This document shows positions 46,401 through 54,509 of a stretch of 64,000 nucleotides of DNA, piece after piece (the first letter of the stretch is position 1; every line of letters begins with the position of its first letter). Location: positions 1-64,000 of the forward strand of contig CAIYWI010000126.1 of NCBI GenBank assembly GCA_903929885.1, given 5' to 3'. The position numbers were made by a program, and so were the translations under genes. Under the pieces are notes generated by a model. The model worked only from the letters and a program-made list of their open reading frames with translations. It did no database searches and had not been told where the DNA came from. This DNA comes from an uncultured Phycisphaerales bacterium. GTDB taxonomy: Bacteria > Planctomycetota > Phycisphaerae > Phycisphaerales > UBA1924.

Positions 46401-47839
46401 CCTCGCGAGACGGCCAGGCCCTCGGGGCGAGACGCGGTGCGACCCCACGGGTTGGTCCCGTAGCCGCCGAGCAGGCGGGTCCACTTCACCTCGCCGGTGT
46501 GCAGGTCGATGCCCACCAGGTGCAGGCTCGTGATGCGGCGAAGTTGGCCGGCGAGCCGCACCGCCACCACGACCGTGTCGCCGTCGACGACGATGTTGCC
46601 CCGGGCGGCGATGGTCGAGTTGGCCTCGCGGCCCCCCAGTCTCGTCCGCTCCACCGTCGCAAGGTCGGTCGACCATCGCGTGACGCCCGTGGCGGCATCG
46701 ACGGCGTGCACCCGAAGGTCCCCCGCGCGGCCGCCGTTGAAGGCCACGCCCCCCGCGAAGATCACCAGCCCCTGCGCCGCCGTCACCGTCGCCGGATCCT
46801 CGATGCCGCTGCGGGCGCCGACGATCCCGATCTGCATGGGCTCGTCGGTGTTGAACATCTCGGTGAGCGAACGGCCCGTGGGCGAGTTCATCCACAGCGG
46901 CGCAAGCGTGAAGGCGTCGCGAGCCCACAGGCGCATGCCGTCGGTGGCGTAGACCCGATCGCCCTCGACCGTCGGGAAGATCCACGAACTCCGCGTGTGG
47001 CGGGTCAGGTTCAACTCCTGGTCGAGCCCCGCGCGGTCTTCCATCGACTCGGGCTCGAAACTCGCCGACTGCAACGGATTGAGCCCCGATCCCGCGCTCC
47101 GCGGCTCGGGCCCGCCCTGCACCGGGTCGCGACCGCGGATCATCGCTCGCGGCGGCGTCGTGCGAGCCGGCGGACTCGCGGCCGGACTCCACCCCGTCTC
47201 CTTCGCCCACGCCTCCGCCAACGGCGATGCCGACGGCAGGTAGCTCGACAGCAGCCAGGCGAGTCGGGCGGCCCGCCGGCCCTCGTCGCCGCGTCGCGAC
47301 GGATGCGTCGCGAGTTGCTCGAGCATCATGCGAGACGATTCGAACCGCGCCGCCTCCAACTCCCGCTGGGCCAGCCGCAGCACGGCCTCGAAGCCCGCCG
47401 GCGTCAGGAGCATCGTCCGCTCGACGCGGCCCGCCTCGCCCGCCTCCAGCAGCGTGGCGGCGGCGGGCTGGATCTCCGCGACATACCGGGCCAGCAGCGA
47501 GGCGTCCGCCAAGAGCAGGTCTCGGGCGGCATCGCGGATCGTTCGCAGCACGTCCGGATCATCGCCGCGGGCCACCAGCCGCTCGGCATCGGAATCGAGC
47601 ACGTCCTGAAGCACACGCACGGCCTCGCCGGCGTTGCCCGCCTCGTGCAGTTCGCGGACCCGAACCAGCGCGTCCGTCGCGGCGGGTGAATCGTCCGGGT
47701 ACACGCTCCGCCCTTGGCCTCGGGCCTGCGTCGCCAGCACCATCGCGGCAAGCACGACCAAGGCGACGCGAATCCTCGTGCGGGCTCCCAGGGAGCTCGA
47801 CGACCGTGCAGGCGAGGATGGCGGCCTGTGCCAAGGCAT
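43436..47839 (-). CDS. Giant secreted PQQ-type beta-propeller protein
   Basis: This 1467-residue protein has a signal peptide (RIRVALVVLAAMVLATQARG) and a short helical region. A first beta-propeller (about residues 240-640) has repeats such as GVTRWSTDL and GEVKWTRLL. A middle helical region (about 650-960) has tandem helix pairs, and a second propeller (about 990-1460) has TGTLAWARR and VRFETTTGRVGW-like strands. The repeats A[FV]D...G...W resemble PQQ/BamB-type propellers, but I see no enzyme site. The start at 47839 fits the signal peptide, and a TACCAT hexamer lies 36 bases upstream. It may be a scaffold or sensor at the surface. Confidence 0.7.
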   Translation of the reverse strand: MPWHRPPSSPARSSSSLGARTRIRVALVVLAAMVLATQARGQGRSVYPDDSPAATDALVRVRELHEAGNAGEAVRVLQDVLDSDAERLVARGDDPDVLRTIRDAARDLLLADASLLARYVAEIQPAAATLLEAGEAGRVERTMLLTPAGFEAVLRLAQRELEAARFESSRMMLEQLATHPSRRGDEGRRAARLAWLLSSYLPSASPLAEAWAKETGWSPAASPPARTTPPRAMIRGRDPVQGGPEPRSAGSGLNPLQSASFEPESMEDRAGLDQELNLTRHTRSSWIFPTVEGDRVYATDGMRLWARDAFTLAPLWMNSPTGRSLTEMFNTDEPMQIGIVGARSGIEDPATVTAAQGLVIFAGGVAFNGGRAGDLRVHAVDAATGVTRWSTDLATVERTRLGGREANSTIAARGNIVVDGDTVVVAVRLAGQLRRITSLHLVGIDLHTGEVKWTRLLGGYGTNPWGRTASRPEGLAVSRGVVYRCDDMGILAAVEAATGRPRWVRLLPTRSSFDFSMRMEEEPAPHAMHVPLVRGEGVFIVEPRLPNSAGRVIEVDRDRGTVVQSRQAGALAEPEYLIAAGSRLAAVGRSRIAFVPFEELGSGTVQLSDSFASTDVTGRVVAAGDNAVLLPMNGSVVRVNAADPRSSLRRPLAVSGNLVVTPHEADSGEHLLVADEQGLHTYLDWSTAQRLLERRIKESPGDAGFVLTYIDLASRVGRAEMVPALADGALAIIDATPEGGEAWRSRLHALLGDITARSREAFAKGTSPEEPGTRAAAFSRPPIRDLALLDEVIERLTRSASEPSQVATAAFERAWLRTVQRRHADAVEALQSIILNEAVSQVSVLADDQTAGVEAGPWPATPSPRAAGELAQTRLLALLRAHGPTPYAAFDAECTREAATLQADADAATCERLARRYPAATDAPRLWARAAELSMKAGDQPGARRALGFAVAAAERSAWIGRTGQGPLIGSLAGRLMGVLQHQGDHEPAYRLLTRLAADHPEAAFDAPVSLGEAGPSRTPADLATRLESVMGRRTSLPQVGKTCQSPPQVIGPWEPLPTLSRRAPGASHGGIVMYDDQRSAIALWAVDVLDGRLRQVWTRKFESRPTVLRLTPQATWLFWPTPGGGLLEAVRNSGGASEVGSVLWRTQDTATLLGPATADDGERFNTPTDGQVRPDDLLALCDDARIVVIQRRGGAACFDGRTGTLAWARRTDVDRVFEAELCGETLVVAGTRLSKAEGRHVALLVACSLRDGSEASRLGVNELGDHPRWVRSAGGNAAIVGAASGVLRFETTTGRVGWAAAGEPARSSVGAWIVGDACMMLTGDSQLWSLSTADGTASRTPVDTRGRLSFPMSARVNGRTLVITSPKGVAVIDDTGRLVGIDGLDGVPSIETPEPGAASIWAVESDPLASDEHEPSLRLFCFEHPTGRLLGVQRLRVGERPSGLWLIDDAIIMPCGATTLVMPAPR

Positions 47840-48029
47840 GGGTGGCGCCCGCCGGCGAAGTCCGGAGGGAAGGGATGGTACAGCGGCGAGTGCACGAAGG
47901 TCCGCAGATGGGCTATCGGCCCGTTTCCCGACCGTCATAACCCATGCAGGCAGCACGATCGCAGGACATCCCCGCATCAGGGAGCAGGTCCAATTGACGA
48001 GGGCATCGTGCAGGGCCGATCCCCCTGCC

Positions 48030-48494
48030 ATGCTCCAGCCGTTCCAGCATGCCGCCGCGACCGCCCTCCCCCTCGAGGGGACCGCCTCCTGGACCCGGTG
48101 CTTCACGGACCGGGCCTGTCGCGTGTGGATGCTGCTCGCCGGGGTCGCGGCCATCTCGGTGGCCGACCTCATCATGACCCTGACCTACGCCACGTCCGTG
48201 GGCATGATCGAGATGAACCCCATCGCCCACGCCATCATGAGCACCGGGTCGGTCTGGCTCGTGGTGCTGTGGAAGTTCGCCACCGCCGGACTCGGCATCG
48301 CCATCCTGTGTCGCTTCCGCCGCCACGCCGCGGCGGAGATCGCCTCGTGGATCTGCTTCGCCGGCATGGTGATGCTCCTGATCCACTGGATGTCCTTCAA
48401 CACCCAGATCGTCGGCTACGCCGAGGAACTCGCCTCGCTGGCCGATTCGGGCGCGCCCAAGTGGGTCCAGATGCCCGCGGTCGAGATGTACTGA
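48030..48494 (+). CDS. DUF5658-like small membrane protein
   Basis: This 154-residue protein has three or four membrane segments. Segment one carries SVADLIMTLTYA, followed by VGMIEMNPIAHAIMSTG, the pattern of DUF5658-type proteins (D-x-x-x-T... E-x-NP). Segment two is LVVLWKFATAGLGIAILCRFRR and segment three WICFAGMVMLLIHW. Function is unknown. It stands alone between two divergent genes, and the start at 48030 is chosen to fit the family length. Confidence 0.65.
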   Translation: MLQPFQHAAATALPLEGTASWTRCFTDRACRVWMLLAGVAAISVADLIMTLTYATSVGMIEMNPIAHAIMSTGSVWLVVLWKFATAGLGIAILCRFRRHAAAEIASWICFAGMVMLLIHWMSFNTQIVGYAEELASLADSGAPKWVQMPAVEMY

Positions 48495-48532
48495 TCCGTC
48501 CCGCCATCGAAGGCATACGGGCCGCTCGCTCC

Positions 48533-48538
48533 TATCCT
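48533..48538 (+). promoter_or_regulatory. -10-like hexamer, leaderless position
   Basis: TATCCT ends 8 bases before the ATG at 48547 (5 before an in-frame GTG at 48544). Confidence 0.4.
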
Positions 48539-48546
48539 GCGGGGTG

Positions 48547-49968
48547 ATGAAACGCTCCATCGCCGCCCTCTGCCTGCTCGCCTCCGGCGCCTTGGCCCAG
48601 AACGTCGAGCAACTCTGGAAGAACAACTGCGCGTCATGCCATCGCCAAGGCGAGGGCGGCGAGAGGAACACGCCCACGCTCCTCACCGCCGAGGCCTTCG
48701 ACGAGAAGCTCGATCGTCGCATGTTCGAGGCCATCCGCGACGGCAAGCAGCACGCCGCCATGAAGGCCTTCGATGCCACGCTCTCCGATGAGCAGGCGTG
48801 GGCGCTGGTCAACTACATCCGCGAACTGCAGTTCCGCGCCGTTCGATCGGGCGCGATTCCCCTGGGCGCCCCGAAGGCCAAGGAGGGCATCCGCGCCACC
48901 AGACGCGCCTCCTTCAAGGTCGAGCCCTTCGTCGACACGGGGCTCTCCACCCCCTGGTCCGTCGAGTTCCTGCCCGGCGGCGAGGCCCTCGTCACCGAAC
49001 GAGACGGCTCGCTCCGCCTCGTGCGAGACGGACGGCCCGGCGCCCCGGTCGGCGGCACGCCCCAGGTCTACGCACGCGGGCAGGGCGGGCTCCTCGACGC
49101 GGCGATCCACCCCGAGCACGCCGCCAACGGGTGGATCTATCTCTCCTTCAGCGACCCTCGCGGCGACGATCGCGGCCGCACCGTCGCCTTCACCAAGATC
49201 GTCCGCGGTCGCATCAAGGACAACGCCTGGACCGACCAGGAGACCATCTTCGCAGCCAAGCCCGAGCACTATTCCGGCGGCGACCTGCACTTTGGCTGTC
49301 GAATCGCCTTCGGTCCTCGTGTCGACGGTCGGCGCCACGTCTTCTTCGCCATCGGCGAGCGGGGTCGAGGCGAGTTCGCGCAGGACCTCACCCGTCCGCA
49401 AGGCAAGGTCTTCCGCACCTGGGACGACGGTTCCATCCCCGACGACAACCCCTTCCTCGACACGCCCGACGCCTATCGCCAGATCTGGTCGTTCGGTCAC
49501 CGCAACCCGCAGGGCCTGGTCTTCGACCTCAAGGGCGATCTCTACGACACCGAGCACGCGCCGCGAGGCGGCGATGAACTCAACCGTGTCGTTCGCGGCG
49601 CGAACTACGGCTGGCCCGTCGTTTCCTTCGGCATCAACTACGGCGGCACCCCCTTCAAGACGCCCTGGGCGTCCGAAGGCAAGTCCTTCATCATGCCCGT
49701 CACCCGGTGGATGCCCTCCATCGCCGCCTGCGGCCTGACGCTCGTCGACGGCAATGCCTTCCCCGACTGGAAGGGCGACATGCTCGCCGGCGGCCTCGCC
49801 GGATCCTGCGTGCATCGCGTCCGCGTCCGCGACGGCGTGCTCGTCGAACGCGAGGAGATCCTCCACGGCATGGGACGCGTTCGAGACGTGGTCTGCGGAC
49901 CCGACGGCCTGATCTACGTCGTCCTCAACGACCCCGATCGCATCGTGCGGCTCGTTCCCGCCGGCTGA
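48547..49968 (+). CDS. Cytochrome c - glucose/sorbosone dehydrogenase fusion
   Basis: This 473-residue secreted protein has a signal peptide (RSIAALCLLASGALA), then a small c-type cytochrome domain with the haem motif CASCH (Cys28, Cys31, His32). A PQQ-type six-bladed sugar dehydrogenase domain follows: TGLSTPWSVEFLPGG, FGPRVDGRRHVFFAIGERG, GHRNPQGLVFD, DTEHAPRGGDE and NYGWPVVSFG. The order cytochrome-then-dehydrogenase suggests direct electron passage from an oxidised sugar or aldehyde to the haem. The substrate is unknown. TATCCT sits 8 bases upstream of the ATG. Confidence 0.85.
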   Translation: MKRSIAALCLLASGALAQNVEQLWKNNCASCHRQGEGGERNTPTLLTAEAFDEKLDRRMFEAIRDGKQHAAMKAFDATLSDEQAWALVNYIRELQFRAVRSGAIPLGAPKAKEGIRATRRASFKVEPFVDTGLSTPWSVEFLPGGEALVTERDGSLRLVRDGRPGAPVGGTPQVYARGQGGLLDAAIHPEHAANGWIYLSFSDPRGDDRGRTVAFTKIVRGRIKDNAWTDQETIFAAKPEHYSGGDLHFGCRIAFGPRVDGRRHVFFAIGERGRGEFAQDLTRPQGKVFRTWDDGSIPDDNPFLDTPDAYRQIWSFGHRNPQGLVFDLKGDLYDTEHAPRGGDELNRVVRGANYGWPVVSFGINYGGTPFKTPWASEGKSFIMPVTRWMPSIAACGLTLVDGNAFPDWKGDMLAGGLAGSCVHRVRVRDGVLVEREEILHGMGRVRDVVCGPDGLIYVVLNDPDRIVRLVPAG

Positions 49969-50001
49969 ACCCCGCCGCCGGGACGACCCGCCGAACCGGT
50001 C

Positions 50002-51051
50002 TCACGATCCGGCCATCGCGTCGCGAGTCGCCTGCGCTGCCGTCGCGCACTGGGCGCCCGACACGTCGAGATGCGTCACCATCCGCATGCGACGCGGGCC
50101 GGTGGCCAACGCCAGCACGCCTCGAGCGGCCAGACGAGTCTGCAGCGTCGAGGCATCGAAGGGAACCGACGCCGCCAGCCGGTAGAAAACCAGGTTCGTC
50201 ATCGGGCCGTCGGGCTGACCGGGGTCGGCCTCGAGCCCGGGCACTTGCATGAGCGTGCGCCAGAGGTCGCGGGCGTTGGCGTGATCGATGGAAAGTCGTT
50301 CGACGTGATGATCGAGCGCGTGCATCGCCGCCGCCGCGAGCATGCCCGCCTGCCGCATGCCGCCGCCCAGCAACTTGCGGGCCCGGTGCACGCGGGCGAT
50401 GGTCTGGCGGTCGCCCACGACGATCGACCCGACCGGGCATCCCAGCCCCTTGCTGAAGCACGCGGCGACCGTGTCGAAGTGCGAGGCCCACGTCGCCACG
50501 GGCACGCCCGAGGCCACCGAGGCGTTCCACAGCCGCGCGCCGTCGAGGTGCCGCCGCAACCCGCGGCCCGCGGCGGCCGCCGCGACGCGAGCGAGCCGCT
50601 CGAGGGGCCACACCGTGCCGCCGCCGCGGTTGTGGGTGTTCTCGAGCACGAGCAGGCGGCTCCGACAGAAGTGGCTGTCGTCAGGTCGGACCATCGCCGG
50701 CACCATCTCCTCGCCGAAGGTGCCGTCGGGCGTATCGACGACGCGGCACATGCAGCCGGAGATCACGGCCGGCCCGCCCCCTTCGTAGTGGAAGATGTGG
50801 CTGCCCTCGTGGCAGATGATCTCGTCCCCCGGCTCGGTCTGGGCGCGGATGGCGGTCTGGTTGGCCATCGTGCCGCTGGGCACGAAGCAGGCCGCCTGCT
50901 TGCCCATGAGGGAGGCGACGCGTTCCTGCAAGGCCAGCACGCTCGGATCGTCGCCCAGCACGTCGTCGCCCAGCGGGGCCCGCATCATCGCCTCGCGCAT
51001 GGCGGGCGTGGGACGTGTCACGGTGTCGGAGCGAAGGTCGATGGCGTCCAT
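50002..51051 (-). CDS. ltaE: Low-specificity L-threonine aldolase family protein
   Basis: This 349-residue PLP enzyme splits L-threonine or L-allo-threonine to glycine and acetaldehyde. Family features are the N-terminal [24 protein letters not shown], the [13 protein letters not shown] region, the PLP-lysine motif [11 protein letters not shown], and [11 protein letters not shown]. The start at 51051 gives [10 protein letters not shown] and has TACGCT 8 bases upstream. The downstream gap to the cytochrome fusion (convergent) is 33 bases. Confidence 0.92.
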   Translation of the reverse strand: MDAIDLRSDTVTRPTPAMREAMMRAPLGDDVLGDDPSVLALQERVASLMGKQAACFVPSGTMANQTAIRAQTEPGDEIICHEGSHIFHYEGGGPAVISGCMCRVVDTPDGTFGEEMVPAMVRPDDSHFCRSRLLVLENTHNRGGGTVWPLERLARVAAAAAGRGLRRHLDGARLWNASVASGVPVATWASHFDTVAACFSKGLGCPVGSIVVGDRQTIARVHRARKLLGGGMRQAGMLAAAAMHALDHHVERLSIDHANARDLWRTLMQVPGLEADPGQPDGPMTNLVFYRLAASVPFDASTLQTRLAARGVLALATGPRRMRMVTHLDVSGAQCATAAQATRDAMAGS

Positions 51052-51059
51052 ATGGGGCC

Positions 51060-51065
51060 AGCGTA
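51060..51065 (-). promoter_or_regulatory. -10-like hexamer, leaderless position (threonine aldolase)
   Basis: Reads TACGCT on the minus strand, 8 bases before the start at 51051. Confidence 0.45.
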
Positions 51066-51192
51066 TGGGCATCGCGCCCCCGCGCGGACGGCACGGCCCG
51101 TCGCGAGGGCGGCATCGTCGGCGCAGACCGCACGCGCCCCCTCCGGCACGAGGTCTCGCGTCGCGATCGGTTGCATCCGGCCGACATGAATT

Positions 51193-51209
51193 GAACACTT
51201 TCGGTGTTC
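51193..51209. repeat. Inverted repeat in intergenic region
   Basis: GAACAC-TTTCG-GTGTTC in the region between the threonine aldolase start and the small ORF. It could be an operator; no similar site was recognised elsewhere in the window. Confidence 0.3.
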
Positions 51210-51303
51210 GAATCGCGGCTTGTTCGTCGGGTCTTGCGAATACGTGTCGCCCTTCGTCGGGGCGGCGACGCCGATGAATGAGCCCCTTCTGGAGGGCACA
51301 TGC

Positions 51304-51369
51304 ATGAAGCTCCTTCTTGATGGCGTCGGTCGTTCCTTCGAGCCCCTTCTTGGCATTGGCCTGAGCTGA
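51304..51369 (+). CDS. Candidate 21-residue small ORF
   Basis: ATG at 51304 opens a 21-codon frame (MKLLLDGVGRSFEPLLGIGL plus Ser). GGAGGG ends 7 bases upstream, the best ribosome binding site in the region. A rho-independent-type terminator (51391-51424) follows shortly after the stop. The peptide has a hydrophobic middle, one Lys and one Arg, and matches nothing I recognise. It sits alone in a 385-base gap between threonine aldolase (divergent) and DUF72 (convergent). It may be a small protein, a leader peptide or part of an RNA gene. Conservation was not tested. Confidence 0.4.
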   Translation: MKLLLDGVGRSFEPLLGIGLS

Positions 51370-51390
51370 GCTCGTTGCCTTGATCGTGTG

Positions 51391-51424
51391 GACCCGCTCC
51401 GTGGCATGACGGAGCGGGTCTTTT
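51391..51424 (+). terminator. Intrinsic terminator after the small ORF
   Basis: Perfect 12-bp stem GACCCGCTCCGT / ACGGAGCGGGTC with loop GGCATG, followed by TTTT. On the opposite strand no T-run follows, so it is oriented with the small ORF and not with DUF72. Confidence 0.7.
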
Positions 51425-51436
51425 CGTGCGCGGCCC

Positions 51437-52489
51437 TCAACCCGCGAGCATCGCGTCGAGTTCCCTCGCCAGTTCGATGGCCGACAGGGGCGCGCTTCCC
51501 TCGGCCTTGTTGTTGATGATCACGTAGGCGTCCGCAGCGCCGCGAACCGCCTCGGCCACGCACGCCGCGACGTCGCGACGCGCAGCCGCGTCCTCCTCGG
51601 CGAGCCGGTTGAAGGGGGCATACAGGTCCTTGGCCTGCTCGTACTGCAGGTTCGGTCGCAGCAGCCAGCGGATCACGCGGGGCCGGCGTATGGATGCCGC
51701 CGCATCGCCCCCGGCGGCCAGCGACGCCGCCTGCTCCGCGATGCTCGGCATCGTCGGATGCACGATGAGCACCGGCGACGCCGAACCCAGCGCCGCGACG
51801 AAGTCGCGGGCCCGGGTCGTCGACAGCAGCCCGCGGTGCCGCACCTCCACGCCCAGCGTCACGCCGCGCGAGGCCGGGTCGGCCGCCACTCGCTCGAGGA
51901 ACCGGCTCAATCGCGACAGGAATGTCGTTTCGCCTCCCAGCGGCCGCAGGTCCATCGGGGGAAACTGCAGCACGATCGGTCCGCACGCCTCGCCCAGGCC
52001 CCGCAGGGCCGGAGCGATCACTTCATGCGCGGCGAACGAGGCGTCCAGAAAGACGTCGGAGGCGTGCGTGCGGCCCCTCGTGTCGCCGTGGGTCCGCCCG
52101 GAGGCGTCCGCGAACGGCCTCGTCAGGCCCTGATAGGCCTTGATGAGGAAGCGAAAGCCGCCGGGCACCATTCGAGCCAGTTGCCGATAGTCGTCGATCG
52201 ACGGCGGGCGATAGAACGCGCGGTCGAGGCCGACCGTGCGGAGCAGCGGGTGGCGCGCGTACGCACGGAGACCGTCCGCCGCCAGTTTCGATTCGGCGTG
52301 CGAGTCTCGATACACCATCCCCGCCCACCCGGGGAAGGCCCACGACGAGGTGCCCAGTCTCACCCCCGCCGGCAGGCGTTGGCCGAGGTCGCCCCACAGC
52401 GTCGCGGCGGGCGCGAGATCGACCTCGCCGCCCTTGCGACTCGGGGGTGGCTGGCCGAACAGAAAGCCCTGGCCTTCGACATCGCCCAT
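51437..52489 (-). CDS. DUF72 family protein
   Basis: This 350-residue protein of the DUF72 family has a TIM-barrel-like fold. Features are the start VRLGTSSWAFPGWAGMVY, HPLLRTVGLDRAFYRPPS, FRFLIKAYQGLT, GPIVLQFPPM, VEVRHRGLL and the C-terminal AYVIINNKAEGSAPL. The biochemical role of the family is unknown. The start at 52489 has TACGCT 8 bases upstream. Confidence 0.86.
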   Translation of the reverse strand: MGDVEGQGFLFGQPPPSRKGGEVDLAPAATLWGDLGQRLPAGVRLGTSSWAFPGWAGMVYRDSHAESKLAADGLRAYARHPLLRTVGLDRAFYRPPSIDDYRQLARMVPGGFRFLIKAYQGLTRPFADASGRTHGDTRGRTHASDVFLDASFAAHEVIAPALRGLGEACGPIVLQFPPMDLRPLGGETTFLSRLSRFLERVAADPASRGVTLGVEVRHRGLLSTTRARDFVAALGSASPVLIVHPTMPSIAEQAASLAAGGDAAASIRRPRVIRWLLRPNLQYEQAKDLYAPFNRLAEEDAAARRDVAACVAEAVRGAADAYVIINNKAEGSAPLSAIELARELDAMLAG

Positions 52490-52497
52490 GGCGTGTC

Positions 52498-52503
52498 AGC
52501 GTA
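52498..52503 (-). promoter_or_regulatory. -10-like hexamer, leaderless position (DUF72)
   Basis: Reads TACGCT on the minus strand, 8 bases before the start at 52489. Confidence 0.45.
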
Positions 52504-52541
52504 GCGGCGACGGCCGCCGGGCAGGTTGCGTCAGCGAGGGC

Positions 52542-52982
52542 TCACGGGCCCGGTCGGAGGATGTCGAACAGACTTTCGACCATCCCCTTGCTCTCGATGT
52601 CCCACGTGGCCCAGCGGACGCCGGCGACCGCCGCACATCGCTCGACGCTGTCTCGCACGAAGGATGCACACGGCTTGGTGAAGAGGCGAACGACCGCCGC
52701 TGCGTCGAGAGGCACGCAGATCCGAGGCGTGCGAGGATCGGGGATGACGTACGCCTCCGGCGCGGCTCCGCACGCCGCCTCGTAGGTGAAACTCCATCGC
52801 CAGATGCCCAGCCAGCGCAGGTGCTCTTCGAGCGAGCCGCCGGCCACCAGACGTGCACGAGCCGCGTCGGTGGCCGGTCGCAGCGAGCGTGGCAGGGCGT
52901 CGAGCAGGTCGTCAGCGGTGGGCGTGCGAAAACGGTCCGACCATGGCTGAGCGACTGAGAGTGGATGTTCGAGTGTTTTCAT
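52542..52982 (-). CDS. Hypothetical cytoplasmic protein
   Basis: This 146-residue protein has no signal peptide or membrane segment. Visible features are HPLSVAQPWSDRF near the start and a WLGIWRWSFTYE stretch in the middle, then VPLDAAAVVRLF and a C-terminal WDIESKGMVESLF. It does not match a family I am sure of. The start at 52982 was chosen by the change from coding-like to non-coding composition upstream. Neither a -10 hexamer nor a Shine-Dalgarno sequence is visible at this start, unlike its neighbours. Confidence 0.5.
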   Translation of the reverse strand: MKTLEHPLSVAQPWSDRFRTPTADDLLDALPRSLRPATDAARARLVAGGSLEEHLRWLGIWRWSFTYEAACGAAPEAYVIPDPRTPRICVPLDAAAVVRLFTKPCASFVRDSVERCAAVAGVRWATWDIESKGMVESLFDILRPGP

Positions 52983-53099
52983 GGAGCGTTCCGCCGGAGA
53001 TCCCGAGAGAGGCATCCTCCGAACTGGCGGGAGCCGCACCTGCCACACTGTTATACCAGATCGAATCCTCGGATGCACGCCCAAATGCGATTCAGGCCG

Positions 53100-53157
53100 C
53101 CGAACCCGGGGTGGTTCGGGCATCCATCCCCGATCCGGGTGGTGCGTTCGGGGTTTT
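53100..53157 (+). promoter_or_regulatory. Two hairpins and a T-run before the DegT gene
   Basis: Hairpin CCGAACC / GGTTCGG (53100-53119, loop CGGGGT) is followed by CCCCGA / TCGGGG (53128-53153) and TTTT (53154-53157). The arrangement could be a weak terminator or attenuator ahead of the aminotransferase gene. Confidence 0.3.
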
Positions 53158-53209
53158 GGAGGAGCCCCCGGGTCTGGCTGCGGATTGGTCCGCGTGAAGG
53201 CCCTTTCCC

Positions 53210-53215
53210 GATAAT
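53210..53215 (+). promoter_or_regulatory. -10-like hexamer, leaderless position (DegT)
   Basis: GATAAT ends 6 bases before the ATG at 53222. A GGAGG also lies between hexamer and start, so the reading is ambiguous. Confidence 0.35.
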
Positions 53216-53221
53216 GGAGGC

Positions 53222-54418
53222 ATGTCCGTCAAGGAAATTCCGCTCTCCCGTCCCGACATCACCGACCTCGAGGAGCAGTTGGTGCTCCGCACGCTGCGTT
53301 CGGGGCGGCTCTCGATCGGCCCGATGGTCGAGCAGTTCGAGAAACTCGTGGCGGCGCAGAGCCAGTGTCGCTACGGCGTGGCCGTCAACTCGGGCACGAG
53401 CGGCCTTCAACTCGTCCTCCAGTCGCTCAACATCGGACCCGGCGACGAGGTCATCACGACGCCCTTCTCGTTCATCGCCTCGGCCAACTGCATCCTGACG
53501 GTGGGGGCCACGCCCGTCTTCGTCGACATCGACCCCGTCACGCTCAACATGGATCCCGCCCGAGTCGAGGCGGCCATCACGCGTCGCACCAAGGCCATCA
53601 TCGCCGTCGAGACCTTCGGCAACCCGGCCCACATGGACGCCTATGCGCAGATCGCCGCACGCCACGAGATCGCCATGATCGAGGACTGCTGCGAGGCCCT
53701 GGGCGCGACCCTCAAGGGCCGCCCAGCCGGCCACTTCGGTCGCGTCGGCGTCTTCGGGTTCTACCCAAACAAGCAGATCACCACCGGCGAGGGAGGCATG
53801 GTCGTCACCGACGACAGCCGCATCGCCGAGATGTGCCGCTCGCTTCGCAATCAAGGTCGCCCGCTGCCGGCCAATCTCGGCGCCACGCCTCCGCTCGAGC
53901 AGGTCGTCGGCGGGACGCCCATGGGCAGTTGGCTCCGTCACGAACGACTCGGGTACAACTTCCGACTCTCGGAGATCAACGCCGCCCTCGGCGTCGCCCA
54001 GATGCGACGCCTCGACGAGATCCTCCAGAAACGTCAGGATGTCGCCAACCTCTACTTCGCCCGGCTTGCCGGCAACCCGCACCTCATCCTGCCCACCGTG
54101 CTTCCGGGCACGACCATGAGTTGGTTCGTCTTCGTCGTGCGGCTGGCCCCCAGCTATCGCGCCGAGGAACGCGACCGCGTCATCAGCGGCCTCCGCCGCC
54201 AGGACATCGGGACGGCCGATTACTTCCCCTGCATCCACCTGCAGCCCTTCTATCAGGAACGCTTCGGGTTCCGGCCCGGCATGTTCCCCATCGCCGAGAG
54301 CGTCGCCCAACGCACCTTCGCCTTGCCCTTCCACAATCACCTCACCGCCGCCGAGGTTGATATCGTCGGCCAGGCGCTCGACGTGCTGATCGGCCAGGAA
54401 AACCTGACAAGGGCCTGA
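53222..54418 (+). CDS. DegT/DnrJ/EryC1/StrS family sugar aminotransferase
   Basis: This 398-residue PLP aminotransferase of the sugar-nucleotide type probably makes an amino sugar for surface glycans. Features are the N-terminal LSRPDITDLEEQLV, NSGTSGLQLVLQSL, PFSFIASANCI, FVDIDP, EDCCEALGA, and the PLP-lysine motif FYPNKQITTGEGG with Lys184. It ends with ALPFHNHLTAAEVDIV. The ATG at 53222 has GGAGG 1-5 bases upstream. No dedicated sugar operon is adjacent, but an NAD-dependent sugar epimerase is 3 kb away. Confidence 0.9.
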   Translation: MSVKEIPLSRPDITDLEEQLVLRTLRSGRLSIGPMVEQFEKLVAAQSQCRYGVAVNSGTSGLQLVLQSLNIGPGDEVITTPFSFIASANCILTVGATPVFVDIDPVTLNMDPARVEAAITRRTKAIIAVETFGNPAHMDAYAQIAARHEIAMIEDCCEALGATLKGRPAGHFGRVGVFGFYPNKQITTGEGGMVVTDDSRIAEMCRSLRNQGRPLPANLGATPPLEQVVGGTPMGSWLRHERLGYNFRLSEINAALGVAQMRRLDEILQKRQDVANLYFARLAGNPHLILPTVLPGTTMSWFVFVVRLAPSYRAEERDRVISGLRRQDIGTADYFPCIHLQPFYQERFGFRPGMFPIAESVAQRTFALPFHNHLTAAEVDIVGQALDVLIGQENLTRA

Positions 54419-54509
54419 CGGAACGCCCCTCCAACGACGTCGGGCCTCGCCGCGACGGAAAGTTCGCCTTCCATGCGGGCCCGAAACGTCAGGGGGTGCC
54501 CGCGCCGCC

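Noticed and set aside
43565-47689. A long open frame on the plus strand opposite the giant propeller gene
   Set aside because: It is Arg- and Pro-rich with no recognisable motifs, while the opposite strand gives a signal peptide and repeats. It is a by-product of high GC at third positions.
51193-51424. tmRNA in the gap between threonine aldolase and DUF72
   Set aside because: No tRNA-like ends can be formed, and the 21-codon frame does not resemble a proteolysis tag ending in Ala-Ala.
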